The notes beneath the pieces were generated by a model. That model worked only from the letters and a program-made list of their open reading frames with translations, was not told the origin of the DNA and did no database searches. DNA of 64,000 nucleotides from Aquimarina muelleri DSM 19832 (GTDB taxonomy: Bacteria > Bacteroidota > Bacteroidia > Flavobacteriales > Flavobacteriaceae): assembly GCF_000430665.1 (NCBI RefSeq), contig NZ_AUML01000024.1, positions 1-64,000 of the forward strand. The letters are read 5' to 3'. The position numbers and the translations under genes are program-made. The first letter of the stretch is position 1. Each line of letters begins with the position of its first letter. This document shows positions 28,205-36,235 of the stretch, one piece after another.

Positions 28205-29707
28205 TTATTTAATCTCAAAATATGTTCTTAATTCTTTTCTATCTATTTTTCCGTTTATACTATGCGGAAATTCTTTTATAAACCTGACATGCATTGGGAT
28301 CATATACCCTGGCATTTTAGTTTTCATATAATTAAATATTTCTTCGGTATCAAAAACTTCGGATTCAATAGCTAAACCTAATTCTGCGTTTCCTAATGAA
28401 TTGGTGATATCCAAAGCTACCATATTTACTTTTTTTTCTGATTTTGTTTTGGCATGAAACTCTATTTCAGCCAACTCTACTCGATACCCTCTAATTTTTA
28501 CTTGAAAATCTGCTCTACCAACGTACAAAAAATCTCCTTCTTCATCTTTAAAACAAAGATCTCCTGTTTTATAAAATCGTATCTTTTTACCATTTTTATC
28601 TGTTTGGGTAAAAAAACTTTGGGCATTACGTTTAATATTTTTCCAGTATCCGGGAGTGATTTGGGGACCTCCAAGGCATAATTCGCCTGTTACATTTTTA
28701 TCAACTTCTTCATTATTTTCATTTACAATAAGATATACTGTATCTTTTTGCGGAGTTCCTATAGCTACTATTCCGTTATGGTTTTTTACATGAGTTTTTT
28801 TATTATAGGGATAAAACCCGCTATACACAGTAAACTCTGTTGGGCCATAGTAATTAAATATCTTACAATTTGGTAAACAATCGCTCCATTCTTTTGCTAT
28901 ATCACTATGCAAAGCTCCTCCTCCAAAACTACAATAGCGTACATCTGGAGCATTAATTTCGGAAAAATAAGGGCGTAAATAATTTATAATAGATGGCACC
29001 ATAGTAAGTACGGTAAGCTTTTGTTCTTTAATAAGTTTAAAGATATAAAAGTACTTTATCGCTCCTTTGGGTATGGTGTAAATGCATGATCCTGATAAAA
29101 ATGGGAATAGATACGTTACTACAGAGAAATCGAAAGTAAGTTCAAACATCTGTAAACACCTGTCTGAAGGGACTAAATTAAACTCTGGTTCCTCATCAAT
29201 TGCGTTTACCAATGCATTTATATTATTAAAAGTAATAGGAACCCCTTTTGGAAGTCCAGTTGTACCAGATGTAAATAAAATATATGCTATTTGATCTCCT
29301 TTTACAAATTTTGGAGTAAGACTCACTTCTGTTTCTGATAATGATGCAGAATTTAATACTTTATAATCCTTTTTATAAATAGAATCTTCTGATGAATCTA
29401 TTATATACTTAGTCTCTGTTAACTCAAAAATTTTAATATTTCGTTCTAAAGGTGTTGTGGGATTTACTGGCACATAAGCTTTTCCTTCTAACCAAAGTGC
29501 CAAAATACTTGCATATGTTTGTAGATCATCATTTGTTACTAAACCTACTAGTTTTTCTGAATCTTTTATATTATTAGCTATTTCTAATCTTATCTTAGAT
29601 ATTTCTATAGCAAATTGCTTGTAAGTATACAATTCATTATTTATACATAAAGCATTATGATCTGTATGTTTCTCTATTGATTCTTGTAGTTTTTTTACAA
29701 ATTCCAT
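28205..29707 (-). CDS. Amino-acid adenylation enzyme (DltA-like), module 1
   Basis: A 500-residue AMP-forming enzyme expected to activate an amino acid with ATP and load it on the adjacent carrier protein. Core motifs are complete: AYILFTSGTTGLPKG (A3), FDFSVV with D193 at the position that binds the substrate alpha-amino group (A4), NYYGPTEFTVY (A5), YKTGDLC (A7), GRADFQVKIRGYRVELAEIE (A8) and NGKIDRKEL (A10). Where DltA has FCGE, this protein has FGGGAL (G262), so D-alanine specificity is not supported. The length matches DltA (about 500) with no condensation or thioesterase domain. Confidence 0.88.
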   Translation of the reverse strand: MEFVKKLQESIEKHTDHNALCINNELYTYKQFAIEISKIRLEIANNIKDSEKLVGLVTNDDLQTYASILALWLEGKAYVPVNPTTPLERNIKIFELTETKYIIDSSEDSIYKKDYKVLNSASLSETEVSLTPKFVKGDQIAYILFTSGTTGLPKGVPITFNNINALVNAIDEEPEFNLVPSDRCLQMFELTFDFSVVTYLFPFLSGSCIYTIPKGAIKYFYIFKLIKEQKLTVLTMVPSIINYLRPYFSEINAPDVRYCSFGGGALHSDIAKEWSDCLPNCKIFNYYGPTEFTVYSGFYPYNKKTHVKNHNGIVAIGTPQKDTVYLIVNENNEEVDKNVTGELCLGGPQITPGYWKNIKRNAQSFFTQTDKNGKKIRFYKTGDLCFKDEEGDFLYVGRADFQVKIRGYRVELAEIEFHAKTKSEKKVNMVALDITNSLGNAELGLAIESEVFDTEEIFNYMKTKMPGYMIPMHVRFIKEFPHSINGKIDRKELRTYFEIK

Positions 29708-29716
29708 CTACTTTTT

Positions 29717-30814
29717 TTAATAAAAATGACCATCTCTATTTAACATTTCTAATTTTTCAGAACCTAATTTAGTCTCTTTATGCGCTAATCCTTTTTTGGT
29801 TACTCTGTGCGTAAAAATAGTCTTGTATCTTTTTGTAATAGTATCCGATAGCTTTGTATCGTCTGTAAAAATAAATTTAGCTTTCTTTTGAATTAAGTTT
29901 TCTATTAACGCATCTACGCATAAATTATAATTAGACTCTTCTCCTACCAAAAAGTATTTAATGTTTAATTCGTTATAATTAATTACATAAGATAAAAAGC
30001 CAATAATTGTATCTTGTTTCATAATCTTAAGATTATGGATATAAATATTATTGCTAGTTCCTGTCTGTAAGGATTTATAAGGATGTTTTTTTGATATGGG
30101 AGTTTGAGTGTATTGCATATTATATAATTGCCAATTCACATAATCTTTTGTTTTATATATTAAATCATTTTTACATAAAGGTTCTATAAAATCCCAAGTT
30201 ATATCTTCTAATTGATTTATATATTCATATGATAATTCTCTCGTTTTATTTTTAGCTTTAGGTTTGTTTAATAATCTTATAATTGCAGCAGTAGTAGCGT
30301 CGATTTTATCTAAAATAAATTTAAACTTTTTTAAGAATTTAAATTTCCCAATAAGCATAGACGCATCCAGACTAAAAAAAATGGTATGTCTTAGTCTTGA
30401 TACAATTACTGTAAAAGGCTGTTTTTCATAAAAACTATTTACATTTTCTGCATACGATTTAATTAAAATTTGTTTTCCTGTAAGGTTTACTGCTTCATTA
30501 TATATATAAGTTCCTAAAACGGTATTTTTAAATTGTTTATCTACCCACCAAGATATCATCCAATACACTTTGGTTGGCTCCAAATCCTTATTATTAAGCA
30601 GGTCTGGAAACATAAAAATAAAAGAAATCATTTTTTCTCCTTCATAACCGATAACTCCGCAATAATCTTTTTCTTCTATCCTAGAGTTGGATAATAACCA
30701 TAATGCTTTACTTTTAGGTAATGGGGTAAGGTTACCATTCCAATAAGAATTTTTGGCAACCGCATCTCTAAGCATTTTTTTGGTTATACCAATTACCTGT
30801 AAATCTTTACTCAT
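29717..30814 (-). CDS. GNAT-like acyltransferase of unknown substrate
   Basis: A 365-residue protein without signal peptide. The N-terminal part resembles a GNAT fold: KDYCGVIGYEGEKMISFIFMFPDL, then VYWMISWWVDKQFKNTVLGTYIYNEAV, then SYAENVNSFYEKQPF. The C-terminal half (about 210-350) looks like a second, weaker GNAT unit (TIIGFLSYVINYNELNIKYF). Similar proteins occur in capsule clusters as sugar acyltransferases, but no close family was recognised. It lies 9 bases upstream of the adenylation enzyme gene, so it may use the carrier-bound aminoacyl group. That link is inference. Confidence 0.55.
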   Translation of the reverse strand: MSKDLQVIGITKKMLRDAVAKNSYWNGNLTPLPKSKALWLLSNSRIEEKDYCGVIGYEGEKMISFIFMFPDLLNNKDLEPTKVYWMISWWVDKQFKNTVLGTYIYNEAVNLTGKQILIKSYAENVNSFYEKQPFTVIVSRLRHTIFFSLDASMLIGKFKFLKKFKFILDKIDATTAAIIRLLNKPKAKNKTRELSYEYINQLEDITWDFIEPLCKNDLIYKTKDYVNWQLYNMQYTQTPISKKHPYKSLQTGTSNNIYIHNLKIMKQDTIIGFLSYVINYNELNIKYFLVGEESNYNLCVDALIENLIQKKAKFIFTDDTKLSDTITKRYKTIFTHRVTKKGLAHKETKLGSEKLEMLNRDGHFY

Positions 30815-30833
30815 CTATTTTTACTTCTATAAA

Positions 30834-31439
30834 CTAGTTGCTTCCATTAAAATATTCCGATGTTTGTTCTTCAGATAGGTTTACATCTTTTTTCTGAATT
30901 ACTTTTTTAAACGTTAGACCAAGTATTTTTACATCTAGTAAAAAACTCATATTTTCTACATACCAGACATCGTATTCAAACTTTTTTTTCCATGTTATAG
31001 AATTTCTTCCATTAACTTGTGCCCATCCGGTTATTCCTGGTTTAGTGTCATGGCGTTTTTTCTGGATTTCATTATATATTGGCAAATATTCAATAATTAA
31101 TGGTCTAGGACCAATTAAAGACATTTCTCCTTTAATAACATTTATTAATTGTGGTATTTCATCTAAAGAAGTTTTTCTTATAAATGTTCCTACTCTGGTT
31201 ATCCTATCCTTATCTGGTAATAAATTTCCTTCTGAATCCTTTTTATCATTCATCGTTTTAAACTTAAGAATGCTAAAAATCCTTTCTTTTTTACCAGGTC
31301 GTTTTTGCACAAAAAATGGTTTACCATTATTTGTTATTACTAAAAAAACAATTAAAAATAAAAATAAAGGCGAAATGAATAGTAATAGAATTAACGATAT
31401 GCAAAAATCTAAGACTCTTTTTATAAAAATTTTGTACAC
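30834..31439 (-). CDS. Second PglC-like initiating phosphoglycosyl transferase
   Basis: A 201-residue monotopic enzyme of the same kind and length as the one at 27217-27822, with the same landmarks: hydrophobic hairpin (about 10-35), KPFFVQKRPGKKERIFSILK, the Asp-Glu in SLDEIPQLINVI, GEMSLIGPRPLIIEYLPIY and GITGWAQVNGRNSI. The two are similar almost throughout and may be a duplication, or starters for two glycans. A TAnnTTTG site lies about 50 bases upstream. A PglA-like glycosyltransferase gene lies 328 bases further upstream on the same strand. Confidence 0.93.
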   Translation of the reverse strand: MYKIFIKRVLDFCISLILLLFISPLFLFLIVFLVITNNGKPFFVQKRPGKKERIFSILKFKTMNDKKDSEGNLLPDKDRITRVGTFIRKTSLDEIPQLINVIKGEMSLIGPRPLIIEYLPIYNEIQKKRHDTKPGITGWAQVNGRNSITWKKKFEYDVWYVENMSFLLDVKILGLTFKKVIQKKDVNLSEEQTSEYFNGSN

Positions 31440-31767
31440 CTTATTTTAAAAGTTTGGATTGTAATAAAAGAATCTATTATTTTACACAACAAATGTATAA
31501 ACGATTTATTGAATAGTAAAATAAAAGAATTATAACCTTCTTTACAATCATTAATATTAAAAAACATTAAATAGCCCTAAAGATATAACAACGATAACTT
31601 TAGTCTCAAAAAAATAGGGGATAAATAGACAAATATCGTTTATGCTATTAGGGAATATAGCTAATATATTATCTATAATTCTGCACTTAGAATTGAGTGT
31701 AAATATACAACCTATAATTGAGTTTTTAATTCTATAATCTAACTTTTTTGATAAAAAATTACCTTGA
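31440..31767. other. Intergenic region upstream of the second PglC-like gene
   Basis: These 328 AT-rich bases show no gene. They hold the possible promoter at 31490-31497 and, on the minus strand at about 31611-31624, TTATCCCCTATTTT, one of the recurring CCCCTA sites, about 175 bases upstream of the gene on its coding strand. Only a weak A/T hairpin (about 31740-31760) could end the upstream glycosyltransferase transcript. Confidence 0.45.
31490..31497 (-). promoter_or_regulatory. Possible -7 element for the sugar transferase operon
   Basis: The minus strand reads TACATTTG, an exact TAnnTTTG match, about 50 bases before the start of the second PglC-like gene. No -33 TTG at proper spacing, so moderate support only. 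Confidence 0.4.
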
Positions 31768-32913
31768 TTATAAACTACAATATTCCTCTAAAATCGATTT
31801 CCACACTACTTTTCTCTCATACCTACTCGTTATAGAATCTCTGGCTTTAGAAGCCATTACAATTCTTAAATCATCATCTTCGACTAATATTTTTATGTTT
31901 TCAAATAATTTCTCTGTATCCTTCACAGGAATTATTTTACCATTTACCCCATCTGTTATAATTTCATTACATCCATTAATATCTGTAACAATACTAGCTA
32001 CTCCCATAGATGCCGCTTGCATAACTACATTAGGAAACCCCTCTCGATAACTCGGAAAAGCCAAAACATCTGATATTGCAAAATAAGGTCTTACATCATC
32101 CCTCCAACCTACTGTAATAATATTTGGATTAGTATTAATTTCTTCTTCTGTTTCTTTAGATAATGGATCTAGCTCTTTTTCATAAGTTCCTACTAAAAGA
32201 AGTTTAACATCATTTCTAATATCACTAATCTTTTTAAAAGCATTTATAAGTTCTTCTATACCTTTATCTTTTACTAACCTACCCACATATACTATTACTT
32301 TATCAGCATTAGTAATACCTAAACTATTTGATAATTTCAAATTATCGGATTCAGAATATAACTCTGGATCAAAAAAAGAGGTATCTATTCCGTTAGAGCT
32401 TCCATTTGCTAAAACTTTTAGTTTTTGTGGTGATGTGTATTTATTTTTAAGGATTATTTGATAAAGACCAGATGAATTTGGATAAATTTTGGTAGCACAC
32501 CTGTAGGTAGCTTTTTCTACAGTATCTAATAATTTTCTTTTTGCTCCTGTAGCTTCTAATAAAGGAAGACCCGCAATAGTATGTAATCTATGTGGGACAC
32601 CCGCCAATTTTGCAGCTAACATAGAAAGTGTTCCTGCCTTTGGAGTATGACTATGCACTATATCTGGCTTTTCTTTTTTAAAAACTTTATATAAAGCATA
32701 CACTGCTTTTAGATCTTTAACAGGAGTGATTTTGCGAGTCATCTCTATTGGTATAACACGAATTTCTTCTTGTTTTGACACTTGATCTAATGTTTCTCCT
32801 TCTCTACCCGATATTCCGATAACATCGTAATATTGTGACATGAATTTTAATTGTCCCTGTAACAATTTCCCTAAAGAAATAGGTACTGTAGTAACCCTAA
32901 TTATTTTTTGCAT
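31768..32913 (-). CDS. GT4-family glycosyltransferase (PglA-like)
   Basis: A 381-residue GT-B fold enzyme. The N-terminal half has IVHSHTPKAGTLSMLAAKLAG and RLHTIAGLPLLEATG. The C-terminal donor site has VIVYVGRLVKDKGIEELI and SYREGFPNVVMQAAS, where the glutamate of the EGFPNV motif contacts the nucleotide sugar. The HTPKAGTL block and position near PglC-type genes resemble PglA, which adds GalNAc to lipid-linked bacillosamine. It acts on the cytoplasmic face. The gene is divergent from the beta-helix lipoprotein gene. Confidence 0.9.
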   Translation of the reverse strand: MQKIIRVTTVPISLGKLLQGQLKFMSQYYDVIGISGREGETLDQVSKQEEIRVIPIEMTRKITPVKDLKAVYALYKVFKKEKPDIVHSHTPKAGTLSMLAAKLAGVPHRLHTIAGLPLLEATGAKRKLLDTVEKATYRCATKIYPNSSGLYQIILKNKYTSPQKLKVLANGSSNGIDTSFFDPELYSESDNLKLSNSLGITNADKVIVYVGRLVKDKGIEELINAFKKISDIRNDVKLLLVGTYEKELDPLSKETEEEINTNPNIITVGWRDDVRPYFAISDVLAFPSYREGFPNVVMQAASMGVASIVTDINGCNEIITDGVNGKIIPVKDTEKLFENIKILVEDDDLRIVMASKARDSITSRYERKVVWKSILEEYCSL

Positions 32914-32954
32914 TCTCCCAAACTTAAAAATATATTCTATAAATACTTTTCATA

Positions 32955-32962
32955 CAAATATA
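32955..32962 (-). promoter_or_regulatory. Possible -7 element for the PglA-like gene
   Basis: The minus strand reads TATATTTG (TAnnTTTG), 42 bases upstream of the start codon, a normal promoter distance. The -33 TTG is not evident. Confidence 0.42.
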
Positions 32963-33151
32963 AGTATAACCTGTTTTTAGATACTTTAAAATAGCTTTCT
33001 TTTTATTACCTATATTAGCAAATATAAAGAGAAAACAAAATTGCTTACATCTTTATTGTTATCCCTTAAAAAAAGTAAGGTTCAAATTAAAAAAACCACA
33101 TATTTACAACGGTTAAGTAAAATTTAACATTTTTATGAAAAATTTAAGCAA

Positions 33152-33159
33152 TAAATTTG
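33152..33159 (+). promoter_or_regulatory. Possible -7 element for the beta-helix lipoprotein gene
   Basis: TAAATTTG matches TAnnTTTG exactly and lies 43 bases before the ATG at 33203. A proper -33 element is not seen. With the opposite-strand site at 32955 it makes this a divergent promoter region. Confidence 0.42.
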
Positions 33160-33202
33160 ATAATTTTTCGTTAAATAATTTTAAAAAATAATCCCTCCCA
33201 AA

Positions 33203-35170
33203 ATGAAAAAAATATTTCACTACCTACTTATTTTCATGACCTGTATTACTACTTCTTGTAGTAAAGAAGATGTTGCTGATAATGATCCAGAAGCTGGAGT
33301 AGAAATTCCACCTGAAGAAATCATACCCGACTTACCACCAAATATAATTACAACGCCTTGCGATTTTGATCTATCGAGTGTTGTTGCTAACGCTACAATT
33401 ATATTAAACTGTGTTTTAGATCTAAAAGGAGAAACTATTACTTTACCCTCTAACGTAAGATTCGAATTTGAAGGAGGTGATATTAAAAATGGTAAATTAA
33501 TATTTACTGGCGGAACTATAGCCGGAGAACTTTTGAGTTCTAATTTAGAAATCGAAGGAGATGTACAGCTGGAAAAGCCTACTTTTCAATTCTTTGCATC
33601 TAGATGGGATGGTATTGTTGAAGGATCCACTACCTCTGACATTGCCCAAAACAATAATGATGAATTAGAACGATTAATGGAGTATACTAAAGAATTAGGA
33701 GCTAAAACATTTCAAATCGGAAAGCTTGATGCTTATTTTCAAGTTCACAATCCTACTCCACCATTTAGTTTTGTTTTTCATCCATCTATTGAAGCTGTAA
33801 ACGTTCCTTCTAATTTTAATCTGATAATGTCTGATAATACTCATTTGAGAATTTTTCCAGGCAAAGTTGATCAAGTTAACGGTACGATTTTAGCTATTCA
33901 TGATGCCGAAAATGTAACTATAAAAGGTGGAAATCTACATGGAGATAGAGACGTTCGTGTATATTCTTCTAATGACGAACAAGAAGGAAGCCATCTAACG
34001 CAAATACGTTCAGGTAGAAATATTGTTATTGATGGTGTTAAATATTTTGAAGGATCAAAAGGTGGTATTGCAATAAGTTCTATTGGATTTTCTTTTAATC
34101 CTGATACATATAACCCAACAACAGGAATTACTATAAAAAACTGTACGTTTAAGGACATTAGACGAATGAGCATTGCTCTTACTGATGGTAGAGATGTTAT
34201 TATTGAAAATAATACTTTTATTAATAGCGGAAATGCATCTACAAACTCTAATGGTGGAGGCGTTGGATATGCTATCAATATTGAAGCAACCAGAAGAAGA
34301 CATCCTGATACAAATGAAATCCAAGAATATGAAAAAGCTTTTGATATTACTATTAGAGGTAATACAGAAATGGGTAGTAGAGGTGGATGTGTTGCTGTAA
34401 CTATTGGACAAAAAGTGACTATAGAAAATAATAATTTTGAAACACAGCTTGTATTGGCATATACTAACGGCACAAAGGTTATTAATAACACTTTTAAAGC
34501 TTTAACACCCGAAGCAGCAGATCGCTTCGCTATTTTTGCTTCAGATGGTGGGGAGACAGCTTTTAATAATGAAATATCCGGAAACACTATATCAGGTTAT
34601 GACCTTGCTATTGGTACAAATGGAAACGATACTGATGTAACAGGAAATATTATTACAGATTGTAGTATTGGTATACAAATTGGAAAATCTGCTAATTCTC
34701 AGATCAATAACAATAAAATAACAACTACTGGTAATGCAATTAGTGCGACAAATTCATTTGTTAAGAACGTATCTCTAAAAGGTAATGAAATTAATGGAGG
34801 TCGTTTTCATGTATATTTTGCTCAATTAAATGACAAACCTGAATATGCTGATTACAGAGTAACCTTACAAAACAACACTTTTATTACTTCAAAAACTATT
34901 AGTTTTTCTAAAGCAAATGGTATTATATTTAAAAATAATATTGTTACTGGGGGTATAGAAATTGGAGATGCTTCTAATATAGAAGTTTTGGGAAATACTA
35001 AAATTAGTCCTACGGATAGTGATGGTATTAGATTGTATGGTGATAATACAGCCGTATCTTTAGTTAATAATACAATTTATGAGCCAACGGGTGCTTCTAG
35101 ATATGTTTGCATTAATAATAATTCAAATAACCCAAGTGCTATTACTGATACAAATAATACCTGTAACTAA
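33203..35170 (+). CDS. Right-handed parallel beta-helix lipoprotein
   Basis: A 655-residue exported lipoprotein. The signal peptide ends in a lipobox, ITTSC, with the acylated cysteine at residue 19. A Pro/Glu-rich linker follows, then a cap-like region (about 60-110) with LPSNVRFEFEGG. From about residue 225 to the end there are many beta-helix turns with asparagine ladders (IKNCTFKDI, IIENNTFINSG, VTGNIITDCSIGIQIG, INNNKI, LKGNEI, FKNNIV). This fold is common in polysaccharide lyases, epimerases and hydrolases, and the gene sits alone on the plus strand inside the polysaccharide locus. No catalytic residues can be assigned with confidence. Trimming or modifying the locus's own polymer at the surface is a reasonable guess. 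Confidence 0.85.
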   Translation: MKKIFHYLLIFMTCITTSCSKEDVADNDPEAGVEIPPEEIIPDLPPNIITTPCDFDLSSVVANATIILNCVLDLKGETITLPSNVRFEFEGGDIKNGKLIFTGGTIAGELLSSNLEIEGDVQLEKPTFQFFASRWDGIVEGSTTSDIAQNNNDELERLMEYTKELGAKTFQIGKLDAYFQVHNPTPPFSFVFHPSIEAVNVPSNFNLIMSDNTHLRIFPGKVDQVNGTILAIHDAENVTIKGGNLHGDRDVRVYSSNDEQEGSHLTQIRSGRNIVIDGVKYFEGSKGGIAISSIGFSFNPDTYNPTTGITIKNCTFKDIRRMSIALTDGRDVIIENNTFINSGNASTNSNGGGVGYAINIEATRRRHPDTNEIQEYEKAFDITIRGNTEMGSRGGCVAVTIGQKVTIENNNFETQLVLAYTNGTKVINNTFKALTPEAADRFAIFASDGGETAFNNEISGNTISGYDLAIGTNGNDTDVTGNIITDCSIGIQIGKSANSQINNNKITTTGNAISATNSFVKNVSLKGNEINGGRFHVYFAQLNDKPEYADYRVTLQNNTFITSKTISFSKANGIIFKNNIVTGGIEIGDASNIEVLGNTKISPTDSDGIRLYGDNTAVSLVNNTIYEPTGASRYVCINNNSNNPSAITDTNNTCN

Positions 35171-35197
35171 TAACATTTGATTTTTATAATATTTTTT

Positions 35198-35235
35198 AAA
35201 AGGTCAGAACTTTATTTCTGACCTTTTATCTTTTT
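35198..35235 (+). terminator. Rho-independent terminator after the beta-helix gene
   Basis: Arms AAAAGGTCAGAA (35198-35209) and TTCTGACCTTTT (35216-35227) pair perfectly over 12 bases with a 6-base loop, followed by ATCTTTTT. It lies 28 bases after the stop codon and faces the convergent SGNH-like gene. Confidence 0.85.
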
Positions 35236-35299
35236 AATACCATTTCCAATTTGAATTTACCGTAATAAAATGTTCTTTTTTCGCCTAAATGGTATTACC

Positions 35300-36232
35300 T
35301 CAATTTTCTCTAATTTGATCTATTAAATTTTTCATAAATAATCGTGCCCCATCATCGTTTAAGTGAGAAGGATCATGAAATAACTCAGGTTTATTGATAA
35401 ACTTTGATGAATTAAAGTAATCGTAAAAAAGAATATTCTCCTTTTCTGCAATACTTTTTATGGTAGTAAAAGATGTATTCCTAGAATTGTCTACTCTATT
35501 AAAAGTTGGTGAGGTAACAAATATCAACTTAATATCATTTTTCTTGGCAGTGTCGATAAACGTTTGTAGCGCAATCACAAAATTTTGATCTATATCCTCA
35601 GTACTGTTAATTTTACTCTCTTTTTCATTTATTACCATCTTAGATGGGTTTATTTTACCAAATAATGGTCTATACCCTTTATAGTCTATCTGGGGAGCTA
35701 TATAATATCGAATAGCATGCATGATAGTAGAATTGGTTTGATAAGCATTAAAAAACATTTTTATATCTATTAACTCAGATTCTAAACCTAAAATAGGTTT
35801 CAGTATATCCTTATGGTTTGTATAATAAGGATGTAAATCACTCAATCTATCATAGGCTTCTTTCGAATAATAAAGAAAATCTTGATCAATATTTAAAATT
35901 ACTAATTCTGGCTTTGTTCGATTTACAATCATGCTTTGTAATGCGGTGTGATATAGTAATTGCTGCCCTTCTGCCCCTGCATTATAGCATGTTTTTCCTA
36001 ATTCTTTTTCAAAAACTTCTGGTATATAATGTCTATGTGCATGAGAGCTTCCAAATATCAATATTTTTGCCTCCGTATTTTTTATTGCGCGTGTAGATCT
36101 AGCATATTTACCTGTTTGTTGGCTAAAAAATATCTGCTTTGAAACCATGCCTAATGTAAAATCTACAATGCAGAAGATTATCATAAATTTTACTAGCTTG
36201 ATTATCGATATCTTATATTCTTTTATAATCAT
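35300..36232 (-). CDS. SGNH-like acyl-transfer/esterase protein, MBOAT partner
   Basis: A 310-residue protein with one N-terminal membrane segment (about 12-30) and a periplasmic SGNH-type domain: ILIFGSSHAHRHYIPE with likely nucleophile S63, then YNAGAEGQQL and a late FHDPSHLNDDGARLF with the Asp-His pair. Asp in the usual GDS is serine here. It ends the run of 21 closely spaced minus-strand genes and begins 3 bases after its MBOAT partner's stop, so the pair is surely co-expressed. Probably transfers the acyl group to the exported glycan. Confidence 0.82.
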   Translation of the reverse strand: MIIKEYKISIIKLVKFMIIFCIVDFTLGMVSKQIFFSQQTGKYARSTRAIKNTEAKILIFGSSHAHRHYIPEVFEKELGKTCYNAGAEGQQLLYHTALQSMIVNRTKPELVILNIDQDFLYYSKEAYDRLSDLHPYYTNHKDILKPILGLESELIDIKMFFNAYQTNSTIMHAIRYYIAPQIDYKGYRPLFGKINPSKMVINEKESKINSTEDIDQNFVIALQTFIDTAKKNDIKLIFVTSPTFNRVDNSRNTSFTTIKSIAEKENILFYDYFNSSKFINKPELFHDPSHLNDDGARLFMKNLIDQIREN

Positions 36233-36235
36233 GCT

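Noticed and set aside
31045-31449. A 134-codon plus-strand frame across the second PglC-like gene
   Set aside because: It is the antisense of a strongly conserved enzyme gene, with no recognisable product.
33898-34587. A 229-codon open frame antisense to the beta-helix lipoprotein gene, and a 118-codon one at 34055-34411
   Set aside because: Both lie wholly inside a well-supported repetitive gene on the other strand; long antisense frames arise from its regular codon pattern. No recognisable domain or promoter.
35235-35297. Inverted repeat TAATACCATTT/AAATGGTATTA beyond the beta-helix terminator
   Set aside because: The 11-base AT-rich arms are about 41 bases apart with no T run suited to either gene; could be chance or a relic, and I cannot support a function.
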